Source: Rhizobium leguminosarum bv. trifolii WSM2297
GTDB taxonomy: Bacteria; Pseudomonadota; Alphaproteobacteria; Rhizobiales; Rhizobiaceae
Reading direction: 5' to 3'
Assembly: GCF_000271845.1 (NCBI RefSeq)
Contig: NZ_JH719393.1
Span: 682,001-746,000, forward strand
DNA length: 64,000 nt
Shown: piece by piece, positions 54,284 to 62,648 of the stretch
Position numbering within the stretch: position 1 is the first letter of the stretch
Layout of the letters: every line of letters begins with the position of its first letter
The notes under the pieces: generated by a model
Told to the model about the DNA's origin: nothing
Databases searched by the model: none
What the model saw: only the letters and a program-made list of their open reading frames with translations
Translations under genes and position numbers: made by a program

Positions 54284-55101
54284 TGCCTGGCTCCTTCGCC
54301 GACGATCAGATGGACCAGATCCTCGAGGTTGGTGCTGCCGATCTGCCGCTCGGCCACTTTCGTGCCCTCGTACATCACCGCAATGCGGTCGCAGACCCTG
54401 AATAGGTCCTGAAGCCGGTGAGTAATGAGGATCACTGAAACCCCGTTTGCCTTGACGCGGTTGATCAATGCGAGAACCGCTTCGACCTCGGCTACCGCGA
54501 GCGCCGATGTCGGCTCGTCCATGATCAGCACCTTCGGCTTGAAGGAGGCGGCGCGTGCGATCGCGATCGCCTGGCGCTGCCCGCCGGAGAGCTGGGCGAC
54601 CTTGCCGGTCAGCCTCGGGATGCGTATCTCAAGCGAATCCAGCATCTTGCGGGCTTCGGACAGCATCGTCCTCGTGTCGAGAAACGGCCCGCGGCTGAGC
54701 TCGCGGCCGAGGAAGAGATTGCCGACGACATCGATATGGTCGCAGAGGCTGAGATCCTGGAACACCATTTCAATGTTCCTGCCGCGAGCATCCGCAGGGC
54801 CGGAGAAACGGACCTCCTCGCCTTCCATGGTGATCGTTCCGCCATCGGGAATGTAGGTTCCCGAGATGATTTTCGTCAGGGTCGATTTTCCGGCGGCGTT
54901 GTCGCCGACGAGGCCCAGGCACTCGCCGGGGAAGATGTCTAGATCGACGCCGCGCAGGGCCTGGTGCGACCCGAAGGACTTGCGGATACCGCGCAGCGAG
55001 ATACGCGGATCGGATCGGGTGCTGCCGGGTGTTCCTGTTCCGGAGGGCGCAACCCCTCCGGAACGGGCGACAGCGATATCATGCTGTCCGTTGCCGATCA
55101 T
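54280..55101 (-). CDS. Ribose-type ABC transporter ATP-binding protein, single domain (FrcA-like)
   Basis: 273 residues. One nucleotide-binding domain: Walker A GDNAAGKST, signature LSGGQRQAIAIAR, Walker B VLIMDEPTSALA, H-loop VILITHRL. RbsA has two domains; this single-domain form is like FrcA of rhizobial fructose uptake. A ~35-residue N-terminal extension rich in Gly/Ser/Pro precedes the domain. Overlaps both neighbours by 4 nt. Confidence 0.93.
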   Translation of the reverse strand: MIGNGQHDIAVARSGGVAPSGTGTPGSTRSDPRISLRGIRKSFGSHQALRGVDLDIFPGECLGLVGDNAAGKSTLTKIISGTYIPDGGTITMEGEEVRFSGPADARGRNIEMVFQDLSLCDHIDVVGNLFLGRELSRGPFLDTRTMLSEARKMLDSLEIRIPRLTGKVAQLSGGQRQAIAIARAASFKPKVLIMDEPTSALAVAEVEAVLALINRVKANGVSVILITHRLQDLFRVCDRIAVMYEGTKVAERQIGSTNLEDLVHLIVGEGARQ

Positions 55102-56051
55102 TTGAAGACGGCCCGGTACGGCTCGACATTCTCCTTGGTGACGATGGTGATCGGCACCGAGATCGTCTTGGTGACGGCCTCGCCAGCCGAGGCCTTAACG
55201 AGCGCGTCGACGGCGGCAGCGCCCATGGCAGCTGGATCCTGCTGGACGACGGCGACGACGAAGCCGGCATCGATGCCGGCAATGGCTTCGGCAGTCAGAT
55301 CCCAACCGAACACCTTGATCTTGTCCTGCTTGCCCTGGCTCTGGACGGCGGCGATCGCGCCCATCAAGGCCGGTTCGCCGGTGGCGTAGATCGCGGTCAG
55401 ATCGGGATTGGCGGTTATCAGGTTTTCAGCCGCCGCAAGGGCGTTGTCCTGGATGTTCTGGCCGTCGACGACGCCGGCCGTCTCGATGCCGTCGACGCCC
55501 TTGAGCGTCTTCTCGAAGCCGTCCTGGCGGATGTTCTGGATGAAGGAGTTCAGCGCGCCGACGACGCCGAGCTTGGCCTTACCGCCCATGTTCGCCTTGA
55601 CGTAGTCGAGAAAGTATTTGCCCATGTCGGCGCCGGCCGCGGCATTGTCCACGCCGATCTGCGCCTTCTGCGGGCCTTCCGGCAGGATGGCATCGATGGC
55701 GACTACAGGAATACCGGCATCGGCCGCCTGTTTGACCGCCGGCATGATGCCGTTGACGTCGATCGCCACGACGGCCAGGCCGGAGACCTTTTCCTGGACG
55801 TAGGTTTCGATGGCGCTGTTCTGCGCGGTCGTTTCGTTGTTGGCATTGAAGATCACCAGCTTGACGCCGGCGGCGTCGGCCGCCTTCTGGGCGCCCTCAT
55901 TCATCTGGTTGAAGAAAAGCGCCTGCTGGTTGATTTGCACCAGTGCGACGGTCTTCTTTTCCTCCGCCTGAGCGCCGGACAGGCCAATGAAGGTCAATGC
56001 CGTGAAGCCGGCGGCTGCGATTATCGTCCGTCTTGTCAAATTCAGTGTCAT
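55098..56051 (-). CDS. Ribose-type ABC transporter substrate-binding protein (RbsB-like)
   Basis: 317 residues with a Sec signal peptide (LTRRTIIAAAGFTALTFIGLSG, cut near AQAE); the Arg-Arg may allow Tat export. Periplasmic-binding-protein-like fold (Peripla_BP_4): VALVQINQQALFFNQMNEGA, GLAVVAIDVNG, IPVVAIDAILP and a late GWDLTAEAIAG. First transporter gene, 38 nt after lacI. Ligand probably a sugar or sugar derivative. Confidence 0.93.
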   Translation of the reverse strand: MTLNLTRRTIIAAAGFTALTFIGLSGAQAEEKKTVALVQINQQALFFNQMNEGAQKAADAAGVKLVIFNANNETTAQNSAIETYVQEKVSGLAVVAIDVNGIMPAVKQAADAGIPVVAIDAILPEGPQKAQIGVDNAAAGADMGKYFLDYVKANMGGKAKLGVVGALNSFIQNIRQDGFEKTLKGVDGIETAGVVDGQNIQDNALAAAENLITANPDLTAIYATGEPALMGAIAAVQSQGKQDKIKVFGWDLTAEAIAGIDAGFVVAVVQQDPAAMGAAAVDALVKASAGEAVTKTISVPITIVTKENVEPYRAVFK

Positions 56052-56089
56052 GTTCTCATCCTCTTTTGGTTTTTTGACGTTGCGGATTG

Positions 56090-57112
56090 TTATTTCGCAG
56101 GCGGCGCAACGGAGTTCCGCACCACGATTTCGACAGGCACCAGTTCCTCAGACGCGGATGGCTTCCACTCGTACCAATTGGTTTCCAGAAGCAGCTCCAG
56201 CGACCGCCGCCCGATCTGGCGCACCGGCTGGCGGATGGCCGTTAGCGGCGGCGCAAAAAGATGAAGCGGACCGACATCGTCGAAGCCGATGACCGAGATG
56301 TCATCGGGGATCGAGACGCCTTGGCTTCTGAAGACCTCGACCAGCCCGATGGCGATCTCGTCGGAGCTGGCGAAGATCGCGGTCGCTTTTCGATCGCCTG
56401 AGAGGTAGTCGAGCGCAGCGGAACGGCCGTATTCGATCGTATATTCGCCGGCATAGCGGTCGGCTCGGGCCCCGCCACCATGCCGTTCCCTGAGCGCCTT
56501 CAGCAGGCCATCATAACGCCTGCGAGCGCTGATCATACGCTCGTCGCCGCCGATGAACAGGACATGGCTGTGGCCCTGCGCGGCCAGGTGCTCCCCAGCG
56601 AGATAACCACCCTGTTCATTGTCGCAGAACAGCTTCGGCGCCTTCGAATCGGGAATGTCCTCATCGACGATGATGACCTTGCCGGTGCCGTTAATGAGTG
56701 CGGCAAGCGCGCCGTCATCAGGATGGTTGGTGACGAAGATCAGGCCGTCGACGTGATTGCGTTCGATCAGCTGCAGATATTCGATCTCGCGTCCCGGCCG
56801 GTTGAGGGTGGCATGCAATGAGACGGCGAGCTTCTTTTCATCGGCCGATTGCTCCACGGCGGCGACGAGGGTCGCGAAGAACGGGTTGGCGATATCGGGA
56901 ACGACGAGGCCGATTGTGTCCGAGCGCCCCCGGCTTAAGCGGCGCGCATGCGGGTTTGGCCGGTAGTTCAGCGTCTTGATCGCATCCTCGATGCGTTTCT
57001 TGGTCTGAAAGGGAAGATCAAGGCTGCCGTTGACGAAACGGGAGACGGTGGTAACCGACACACCGGCCGCCGCCGCAACGTCCTTCAAGCTTGGTGTCGT
57101 TCCCCTGGCCAT
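56090..57112 (-). CDS. LacI-family transcriptional regulator of the sugar/BtpA operon
   Basis: 340 residues. N-terminal LacI helix-turn-helix and hinge: SLKDVAAAAGVSVTTVSRFV then NYRPNPHARRLSRGRSDTIG. Effector domain of PBP type. Two 14-nt operator-like palindromes lie 15-41 nt upstream of its start. It is the first gene of the run, so it probably represses itself and the operon until the imported substrate appears. Confidence 0.93.
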   Translation of the reverse strand: MARGTTPSLKDVAAAAGVSVTTVSRFVNGSLDLPFQTKKRIEDAIKTLNYRPNPHARRLSRGRSDTIGLVVPDIANPFFATLVAAVEQSADEKKLAVSLHATLNRPGREIEYLQLIERNHVDGLIFVTNHPDDGALAALINGTGKVIIVDEDIPDSKAPKLFCDNEQGGYLAGEHLAAQGHSHVLFIGGDERMISARRRYDGLLKALRERHGGGARADRYAGEYTIEYGRSAALDYLSGDRKATAIFASSDEIAIGLVEVFRSQGVSIPDDISVIGFDDVGPLHLFAPPLTAIRQPVRQIGRRSLELLLETNWYEWKPSASEELVPVEIVVRNSVAPPAK

Positions 57113-57126
57113 CGACTGGACCTATT

Positions 57127-57153
57127 GTAAAGCGGTTTAGTAAAGCGCTTTAC
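57127..57153. promoter_or_regulatory. Two abutting LacI-type operators
   Basis: GTAAAGCGGTTTAG (57127-57140) and GTAAAGCGCTTTAC (57140-57153), the second a perfect 14-bp palindrome with the central CG typical of LacI-family sites. They share one base and lie 15-41 nt before the lacI ATG. The remaining 214 nt to 57367 show no gene. Confidence 0.75.
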
Positions 57154-57367
57154 AAGACAATATCGATTGCGGGCGTTTGTCAACAGCGATGAATATACGG
57201 GCTATGGTTTTCTTAGCCGATCGAGGCTCGACCGACGGCCCTCAGGCGATCGTTGGCTCGAGCTTGTCACGCAGCCTGCCGCCGATGGTGCTTTTTTGAG
57301 ATTTGGCTCGAAGGCGTCAACCGGTTCGATTTGTGACAATGCAAGCGGACAGACTGCTTGGGTGCCT

Positions 57368-58444
57368 TTATATGACGTGGTCCGTCGACGCGTCGAAGAG
57401 ATGGATCTGGTCCGGATCGACCGAAACTCCGATCATGTCTCCCGCCTTGACCCTGTCGCGGCGGGTCTCGACGATGGTCAGCTCCGGCTGGGTCTCCGCG
57501 ACAATGAAGGTCGACGAGCCGGTCGATTCGACGAAGGCGATCAGCACGTCGAAACTGCCCTCTCCAGGTGCGACGACGCTGATATGCTCCGGCCGGATGC
57601 CGGCAACGAGCTTGCGCCCGGGCTCTAAGGCGCGCGATATTGGAAGCTTCTGCTTCACCGCCCCGAAATCCAGGATCAGGCTCTTGCCGTCTTCCGCGGC
57701 GATCGCGGGAATGAAATTCATTGCCGGCGAACCGATGAAACCGGCAACGAACCGGTTGGCTGGCCGGTCGTAGAGTTCGAGCGGCGCGCCCTGTTGTTCG
57801 ATGATGCCATCGCGCATCACCACCACATGGTCGGCCATGGTCATCGCTTCGACCTGATCATGGGTAACGTAGACGAAGGTGGCGCCCAGCCGGTCGTGCA
57901 AGGACCGGATTTCCTTGCGCATCGAGACCCGCAGCGCGGCATCAAGGTTGGAAAGCGGCTCGTCGAACAGGAAGGCCTGGGGGTTGCGGATAATGGCGCG
58001 GCCCATGGCGACGCGCTGGCGCTGGCCTCCGGAAAGCTGGCGCGGATAACGGTCGAGCAGCCGGGAAAGACCGGTGATGACAGCGACTTCCTCGGCTTTC
58101 TGTTTTGCCTCAGCTTTAGGGACGCCGTGCATTTTTAGCGAATAGGTCAGGTTCTGTTCCACCGTCATATGCGGATAGAGGGCGTAACTTTGAAAAACCA
58201 TGGCGATATCGCGCGACCGCGGCGGCACGTCGTTCATCACCTTGCCGGCAATCTTCAGCGTGCCGCCGGTAATTTTTTCCAGCCCGGCAAGCGAACGGAG
58301 CAACGTGGACTTGCCGCATCCGGACGGACCGACCAGCGCCACGAACGTGCCCTTGGGAATTGAAAGGTTGACGTTCTTAAGCGCGTGAAAGGCGCCGTAG
58401 TGCTTCTCGATGCCCAAGAGTTCGATTTGGATGTCCTGGCTCAT
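57368..58444 (-). CDS. Sugar ABC transporter ATP-binding protein (UgpC/MalK-type)
   Basis: 358 residues. Walker A GPSGCGKST, Q-loop AMVFQSYALYPHM, signature LSGGQRQRVAMGRAI, Walker B AFLFDEPLSNLD, H-loop FVYVTHDQVEA. The C-terminal regulatory/TOBE domain includes LVAGIRPEHISV. Last gene of the carbohydrate importer; 61 nt after the permease. Such ATPases can serve several transporters. Confidence 0.94.
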   Translation of the reverse strand: MSQDIQIELLGIEKHYGAFHALKNVNLSIPKGTFVALVGPSGCGKSTLLRSLAGLEKITGGTLKIAGKVMNDVPPRSRDIAMVFQSYALYPHMTVEQNLTYSLKMHGVPKAEAKQKAEEVAVITGLSRLLDRYPRQLSGGQRQRVAMGRAIIRNPQAFLFDEPLSNLDAALRVSMRKEIRSLHDRLGATFVYVTHDQVEAMTMADHVVVMRDGIIEQQGAPLELYDRPANRFVAGFIGSPAMNFIPAIAAEDGKSLILDFGAVKQKLPISRALEPGRKLVAGIRPEHISVVAPGEGSFDVLIAFVESTGSSTFIVAETQPELTIVETRRDRVKAGDMIGVSVDPDQIHLFDASTDHVI

Positions 58445-58505
58445 ACCGAAAACCTTGCTGGTCCCCAGCCGGGACCGATGAGATAGCTAAGCGTGAAAGA
58501 CATGG

Positions 58506-59393
58506 TCATTTGACTGCTCCGGCGGCGATGCCGCGCGTTAGCGTGCGCTGGAAGATCAAGAAGAAGATCACGGTCGGTATTATACCCAGGAAAGCCGCCG
58601 AGGCCTGCAGCACCGGGTCCGACATGTTCTGACCGCGGGTCAGGCCCATGGCGACCGAGACTGTCTGGTTGTTGTTGGACACCAGCATGACGAGCGGGAT
58701 CAAGAATTCGTTCCAAGTCCAGATGAAAAAGAAGGTTCCCAGGACCATGAGCGTCGGCCTCAGCATCGGGACGACGACGAACCACAGCGTTTTCCAGTGG
58801 GTCGAGCCATCCATCTCCGCCGCTTCGAGGATTTCCTTGGGAAAGGTACTCAGCACGGTCGAGAGCAGGTAAGTCCCGAAGGCGCTTTGCAGGACCGCGA
58901 AAATGATGATCACGGAAAGCTGCGTATCGTAGAGGCCGCTCGCTTTCGCCATGTAGTAAAGCGGGTAGATGATGGACTCCTGCGGCACCATGATGCCGAG
59001 AAGAAAGACCACCAAAATCACGCGTGAACCCGGCACCTTGCCGACCCCGATCGCATAGGCGTTGAACAGGCTTATCAGTACCCCCAACACCGACACACCG
59101 AGACTGATCACTAGGCTGTTGAGCAGCTTGCGACTGAAATCAGACACCGTCCAGAATTTCTCGATCGCCGTGAGATCGATCGACCGAGGAATTGAAAGCG
59201 GTCCGCCGACTGCGTATTCGGCGCTCGCCTTGACGGCGTTGAGCAGAGCAAGGAAAAACGGAAAGAGCGTCAAGGCGAGGAGTAGAATAAGGATGGCCAG
59301 CACCACCCACCGCATCGGATCGCGTCGCGCGCGATCGGCTGCCGCCGTCGCCCTTGTCTTGGTCGTACCATCGCTGAGAACTGAGTAAGCCAT
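58506..59393 (-). CDS. Carbohydrate ABC transporter permease (MalG-like)
   Basis: 295 residues, six membrane helices. EAA loop near EILEAAEMDGSTHWKTLWFV then VVPMLRPTL. Gap of 3 nt to the upstream permease. Confidence 0.93.
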   Translation of the reverse strand: MAYSVLSDGTTKTRATAAADRARRDPMRWVVLAILILLLALTLFPFFLALLNAVKASAEYAVGGPLSIPRSIDLTAIEKFWTVSDFSRKLLNSLVISLGVSVLGVLISLFNAYAIGVGKVPGSRVILVVFLLGIMVPQESIIYPLYYMAKASGLYDTQLSVIIIFAVLQSAFGTYLLSTVLSTFPKEILEAAEMDGSTHWKTLWFVVVPMLRPTLMVLGTFFFIWTWNEFLIPLVMLVSNNNQTVSVAMGLTRGQNMSDPVLQASAAFLGIIPTVIFFLIFQRTLTRGIAAGAVK

Positions 59394-59396
59394 GAA

Positions 59397-60305
59397 CTAT
59401 TCCTTCGCCTCCTGTTGGCTCTGGAAGCGTAGAAAAATCACAGCCAAACCGATCGTCAGAGTTGTTTGCACGACCGCGATGGCTGCAGCATAGCCGACGC
59501 GTTGCGTTGTGAAGAAGTGGTAGTAAGTCAGATAGGATGGCACCAGGGTGGAATTGTCGGGGCCGCCCGCGGTGATGACAAAGATTGGCGCAAACACTTT
59601 AAGCGCGGCGATCAGCGTGGTCAGCACAACGACGAAAATCTCCGGCGCCAGAAGTGGAATGGTGATCGTCACCAGCCGGCTCCACCAGTTTGCCCCATCG
59701 AGCTCGGCAGCCTCGTAGAGAGAAGGGTCGATGCGCGAAAGACCAGCCATGAAAACCACCAGACAATAGCCGACCTGTATCCAGACTATGACGAGCGAGA
59801 CGGCGGCAAGCGCGTATGTCGCATCGCCGATCCAGTTCTGGGCCAGATTATCAAGGCCGATGGACTTTAGCGTGATGTTGATGACACCGACGGGATTGAG
59901 AATCCAACCCCAGAGGACGCCCGCGACCGTTACGGGCAGAATCTGCGGCAAGTAAAAACCGGCCCTGAAGAAGCTCGAGACCCATTCCCCGAACTGGTCC
60001 CTGACGTAGTCGAACAGCAGAGCGGCCAGCACCAGGCCGATGCACACCGGTATCACGGTCATCGAGACGATGAACAGCAGCGTGTGATACATCGATCCCC
60101 AGAATTGGTCGTCCGTAAGCAGGCGAGAATAGTTCTGCAGACCGACCGGTCGCGGCGTGCCAACGCCTTTCCATGCCGTGAAGCTCAGCCCGAGATTAGC
60201 AAGCTGCGGTATGAGCACGATTAGAATGAAGCCGATCGCCCCCGGGATGAGGTAAAGGCTATAGCTTGGTGAACCGTCGCTCCATCGCTGGCTGGATATG
60301 GCCAT
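59397..60305 (-). CDS. Carbohydrate ABC transporter permease (MalF-like)
   Basis: 302 residues, six membrane helices. EAA loop SLYEAAELDGANWWSRLVTI then TIPLLAPEI. Separated from the binding-protein gene by 66 nt with a strong hairpin. Confidence 0.93.
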   Translation of the reverse strand: MAISSQRWSDGSPSYSLYLIPGAIGFILIVLIPQLANLGLSFTAWKGVGTPRPVGLQNYSRLLTDDQFWGSMYHTLLFIVSMTVIPVCIGLVLAALLFDYVRDQFGEWVSSFFRAGFYLPQILPVTVAGVLWGWILNPVGVINITLKSIGLDNLAQNWIGDATYALAAVSLVIVWIQVGYCLVVFMAGLSRIDPSLYEAAELDGANWWSRLVTITIPLLAPEIFVVVLTTLIAALKVFAPIFVITAGGPDNSTLVPSYLTYYHFFTTQRVGYAAAIAVVQTTLTIGLAVIFLRFQSQQEAKE

Positions 60306-60332
60306 ATCATTCTTCCTTCAGCCTCCCATAAG

Positions 60333-60355
60333 GGGCTGCGCCAGAGGCGCAGCCC
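60333..60355 (-). other. Stable hairpin between binding-protein and permease genes
   Basis: GGGCTGCGCC and GGCGCAGCCC form a perfect 10-bp stem with a 3-nt loop. No T-tract follows in the direction of transcription. Such structures often protect the 3' end of the binding-protein message, so it is made in excess over the permeases. Confidence 0.6.
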
Positions 60356-60371
60356 AGCATTCAGGGTCGCG

Positions 60372-61634
60372 CTACTGATTTTCCTGCGCGTCGTCGTAAA
60401 CCTGCTTGATCTGTTCGACGAATTGTTCGGCAGTCAGACTGCCCTGGAAGAGACCGGTGTCTTTCTGATTGAGCACGTCGTAGTAGCCGGGGACCGGCCA
60501 GTCAGGATAGAAGCCGAGGCCGCTTTTGTCAGAGATCTGCTTGAAAACCGCTGCGGCGTTCTTGCCGATGGGGTTGGTGATGGCGGAAAGATCAGCGGCA
60601 ATCGGCACGCCGCCGGCATTGCCGAGTTCAGCTTGGTACTTCGGCGACAAGGTCAGGCTGATCCACTCTGCGGCGAGATCCGGATTCTTGCTACCCTTGG
60701 GAACGACCCAGAGATTGCCAGTCGAGCCGACCGAATATTTCGGCGTCGGAATGACGAACTGGCCCCACTTGAAGTCCTTGATGGTCGACGCGAACGTGCC
60801 GAGATTCCACGTGCCAGAGACGTACATCGGCGCCTTGCCGGAGGTAAAGAGCAGAGCCGCGTCCGGGTCCTTCATGCCCGTGGAGTCCTTGTTGATGTAG
60901 CCCTTGCCGACCCAGTCGACCAATGTCTGCGCCGCATAGAGATAGGGCGCGCCGTCGAGGGGGGCCTTCAAACCCTGATAATTCTGGACCCAGGCGTCAT
61001 CGGCCTTGGTATAGGCGAGAGAGGCAAGCAAGTGCTGGCCACTGGTGTCGATGGCGCCGAGCGCGAGAGGCGTGAGACCCTTCTGCTTGAAGGCTTCCAT
61101 GCCAGCGACCCACTCTTCGAGCGTCGTCGGCGGCTTGAGGCCTGCCTTTTCGAACATGTCAATGTTGTAGAAGCACGAAACATATTCGCCGAAGACTGAG
61201 ACGCCCCAAACAGGGCCGGAGCCATAGATGCCCTTTTCGTCATAACGGCTTAGGACAAAATCGCCTTCGTTAAGGATCTTGTCCCAGCCTTCCTTCTTCA
61301 CATAGTCATCCAGATTGGTCAGCAATCCCTGGCTTGCAACCAAGCCGGCGGTCGCATTGCCCTTGTTGTACTCGAGCACGTCGGGGGCCTGATCGGAATT
61401 GAGGATCATGCCGCCTGAGGCCTGCAACTGCTGAAAGGTCTTCTGCTCGAAGCTGACGGTGATATCCGGATGTTTCGTCTGGAACTCTTCGAGCGCTTTC
61501 TTCCAGACAATGCCCTGAGCCGTGGTCGGCTCCTCGAACCACCAGATCTTGAATGTCTTCTGTTCGGCATGGACGGTCGATGTCATCAGCATCGCCGTGC
61601 CGAGCGCTAGCGCCAGTCTTGCAATTCTTTTCAT
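60372..61634 (-). CDS. Carbohydrate ABC transporter substrate-binding protein (SBP family 1)
   Basis: 420 residues. Sec signal peptide (MKRIARLALALGTAMLMTST, cut near VHAEQ). Mature domain: FKIWWFEEPTTAQGIVWKKA, FQTKHPDITVSFEQKT, and GKAPMYVSGTWNLGTFA. Start at 61634 with GGGAGGAAAGC. First transporter gene after a short terminator-like hairpin. Substrate likely a sugar or polyol. Confidence 0.93.
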   Translation of the reverse strand: MKRIARLALALGTAMLMTSTVHAEQKTFKIWWFEEPTTAQGIVWKKALEEFQTKHPDITVSFEQKTFQQLQASGGMILNSDQAPDVLEYNKGNATAGLVASQGLLTNLDDYVKKEGWDKILNEGDFVLSRYDEKGIYGSGPVWGVSVFGEYVSCFYNIDMFEKAGLKPPTTLEEWVAGMEAFKQKGLTPLALGAIDTSGQHLLASLAYTKADDAWVQNYQGLKAPLDGAPYLYAAQTLVDWVGKGYINKDSTGMKDPDAALLFTSGKAPMYVSGTWNLGTFASTIKDFKWGQFVIPTPKYSVGSTGNLWVVPKGSKNPDLAAEWISLTLSPKYQAELGNAGGVPIAADLSAITNPIGKNAAAVFKQISDKSGLGFYPDWPVPGYYDVLNQKDTGLFQGSLTAEQFVEQIKQVYDDAQENQ

Positions 61635-61645
61635 GCTTTCCTCCC

Positions 61646-61664
61646 AAAAAAGCGGCTGCGCCGC
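61646..61664 (-). terminator. Short hairpin with T-tract just before the binding-protein gene
   Basis: On the minus strand GCGGC-GCA-GCCGC is followed directly by TTTTTT and then the GGGAGGAAAGC ribosome-binding site. The stem is 5 bp. It could end the dehydrogenase/isomerase transcript or act as an attenuator. Confidence 0.45.
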
Positions 61665-61737
61665 GAAAAGACCAAGTTAGTCAGTCATGGCGCAGTCGGG
61701 CCTCCCAGCCCGGCGGCGCCCTACCCTAGGCGGTCGA

Positions 61738-62637
61738 TCAGGGATCAACAACGAAATCTCCGCCCCGGCATTTCTTCAAATAGTTGAGCCCGTGAACCTG
61801 ACCAGTCATTTCGAGCGCATCGCGATAGACCGGGTCGTGCCAACCTTCGATGTCGATCGAGCCGGACCAGCCGGCGAGGCGCAGTTCGGAAATGATGTCG
61901 GTCCAGTTGCTGTCCCCGAAGCCCGGCGTGCGCATGAAGACGAACTTCTCCTTGCCGAAGATGCCGTGTTCCTTAATGACCTCCCAGCGGATGGTCGCGT
62001 CCTTGCCGTGAACGTGGAAGAATTTGTGCGCCCATTTGCGGATCTGCGGTAAAGGGTCGATCAGATAAACCATCTGATGGCAGGGTTCCCACTCCAGGCC
62101 GATATTCTCGTCAGGCGTCTCGTTGAAGATCAGTTCCCAGGCATCGGGATTGTGGGCGATGTTCCAGTCGCCGCTTGCCCAGTTGCCGTCCATGGCGCAA
62201 TTCTCGAAGGCGATCTTAATGCCCTTGTCGGCAGCGCGTTTGGCAAGCTCGCTCCAGATTTGCTTGTAGCGCGGCAGGCTGTCGGTCAGCGGCTTGCCTC
62301 GGATGCGGCCGGTGAAGCCGGCAACGCAGGTGGCGCCGAAATGATGGGCGTTGTCGATGCAATCCTTCCATCCCTGCAGCGTCTCCAGGTCGATTGCGTT
62401 CTCTTCCAGCGGATTGCCGAACATGCCGAGCGTCGAGATGGTGATGTCGCGGTCGCCGATCGCATCGAGGCAGCGCTTGCCGAGTTCGGCAAGGTTCTGG
62501 CCCTTGGTCGTCTGCCAGAAGAAGGGTTCGAAGCTTTCGAAGCCCATGCCGGCGATCTCGCCGATGCGGGTTGCTGCATCGCCGTTGTTGCCACTGACCA
62601 TGGTGCCGATGCGAATGGATTTTGCGGGGTTGCTCAC
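61738..62637 (-). CDS. Sugar phosphate isomerase/epimerase (xylose-isomerase-like TIM barrel)
   Basis: 299 residues, GTG start at 62637 with AGGATGACGT upstream. AP-endonuclease-2-like barrel with metal-site residues: Glu in IKIAFENCAMDG, LEWEPCHQM (Asp/Glu-His region), KFFHVHGKDA and Glu in IDIEGWHDP. Relatives epimerise or isomerise ketoses and inositol derivatives. Follows the Gfo/Idh/MocA gene by 11 nt, so they act together on the imported compound, typical of inositol or keto-sugar catabolism. Confidence 0.9.
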   Translation of the reverse strand: MSNPAKSIRIGTMVSGNNGDAATRIGEIAGMGFESFEPFFWQTTKGQNLAELGKRCLDAIGDRDITISTLGMFGNPLEENAIDLETLQGWKDCIDNAHHFGATCVAGFTGRIRGKPLTDSLPRYKQIWSELAKRAADKGIKIAFENCAMDGNWASGDWNIAHNPDAWELIFNETPDENIGLEWEPCHQMVYLIDPLPQIRKWAHKFFHVHGKDATIRWEVIKEHGIFGKEKFVFMRTPGFGDSNWTDIISELRLAGWSGSIDIEGWHDPVYRDALEMTGQVHGLNYLKKCRGGDFVVDP

Positions 62638-62648
62638 GTCACGTCATC

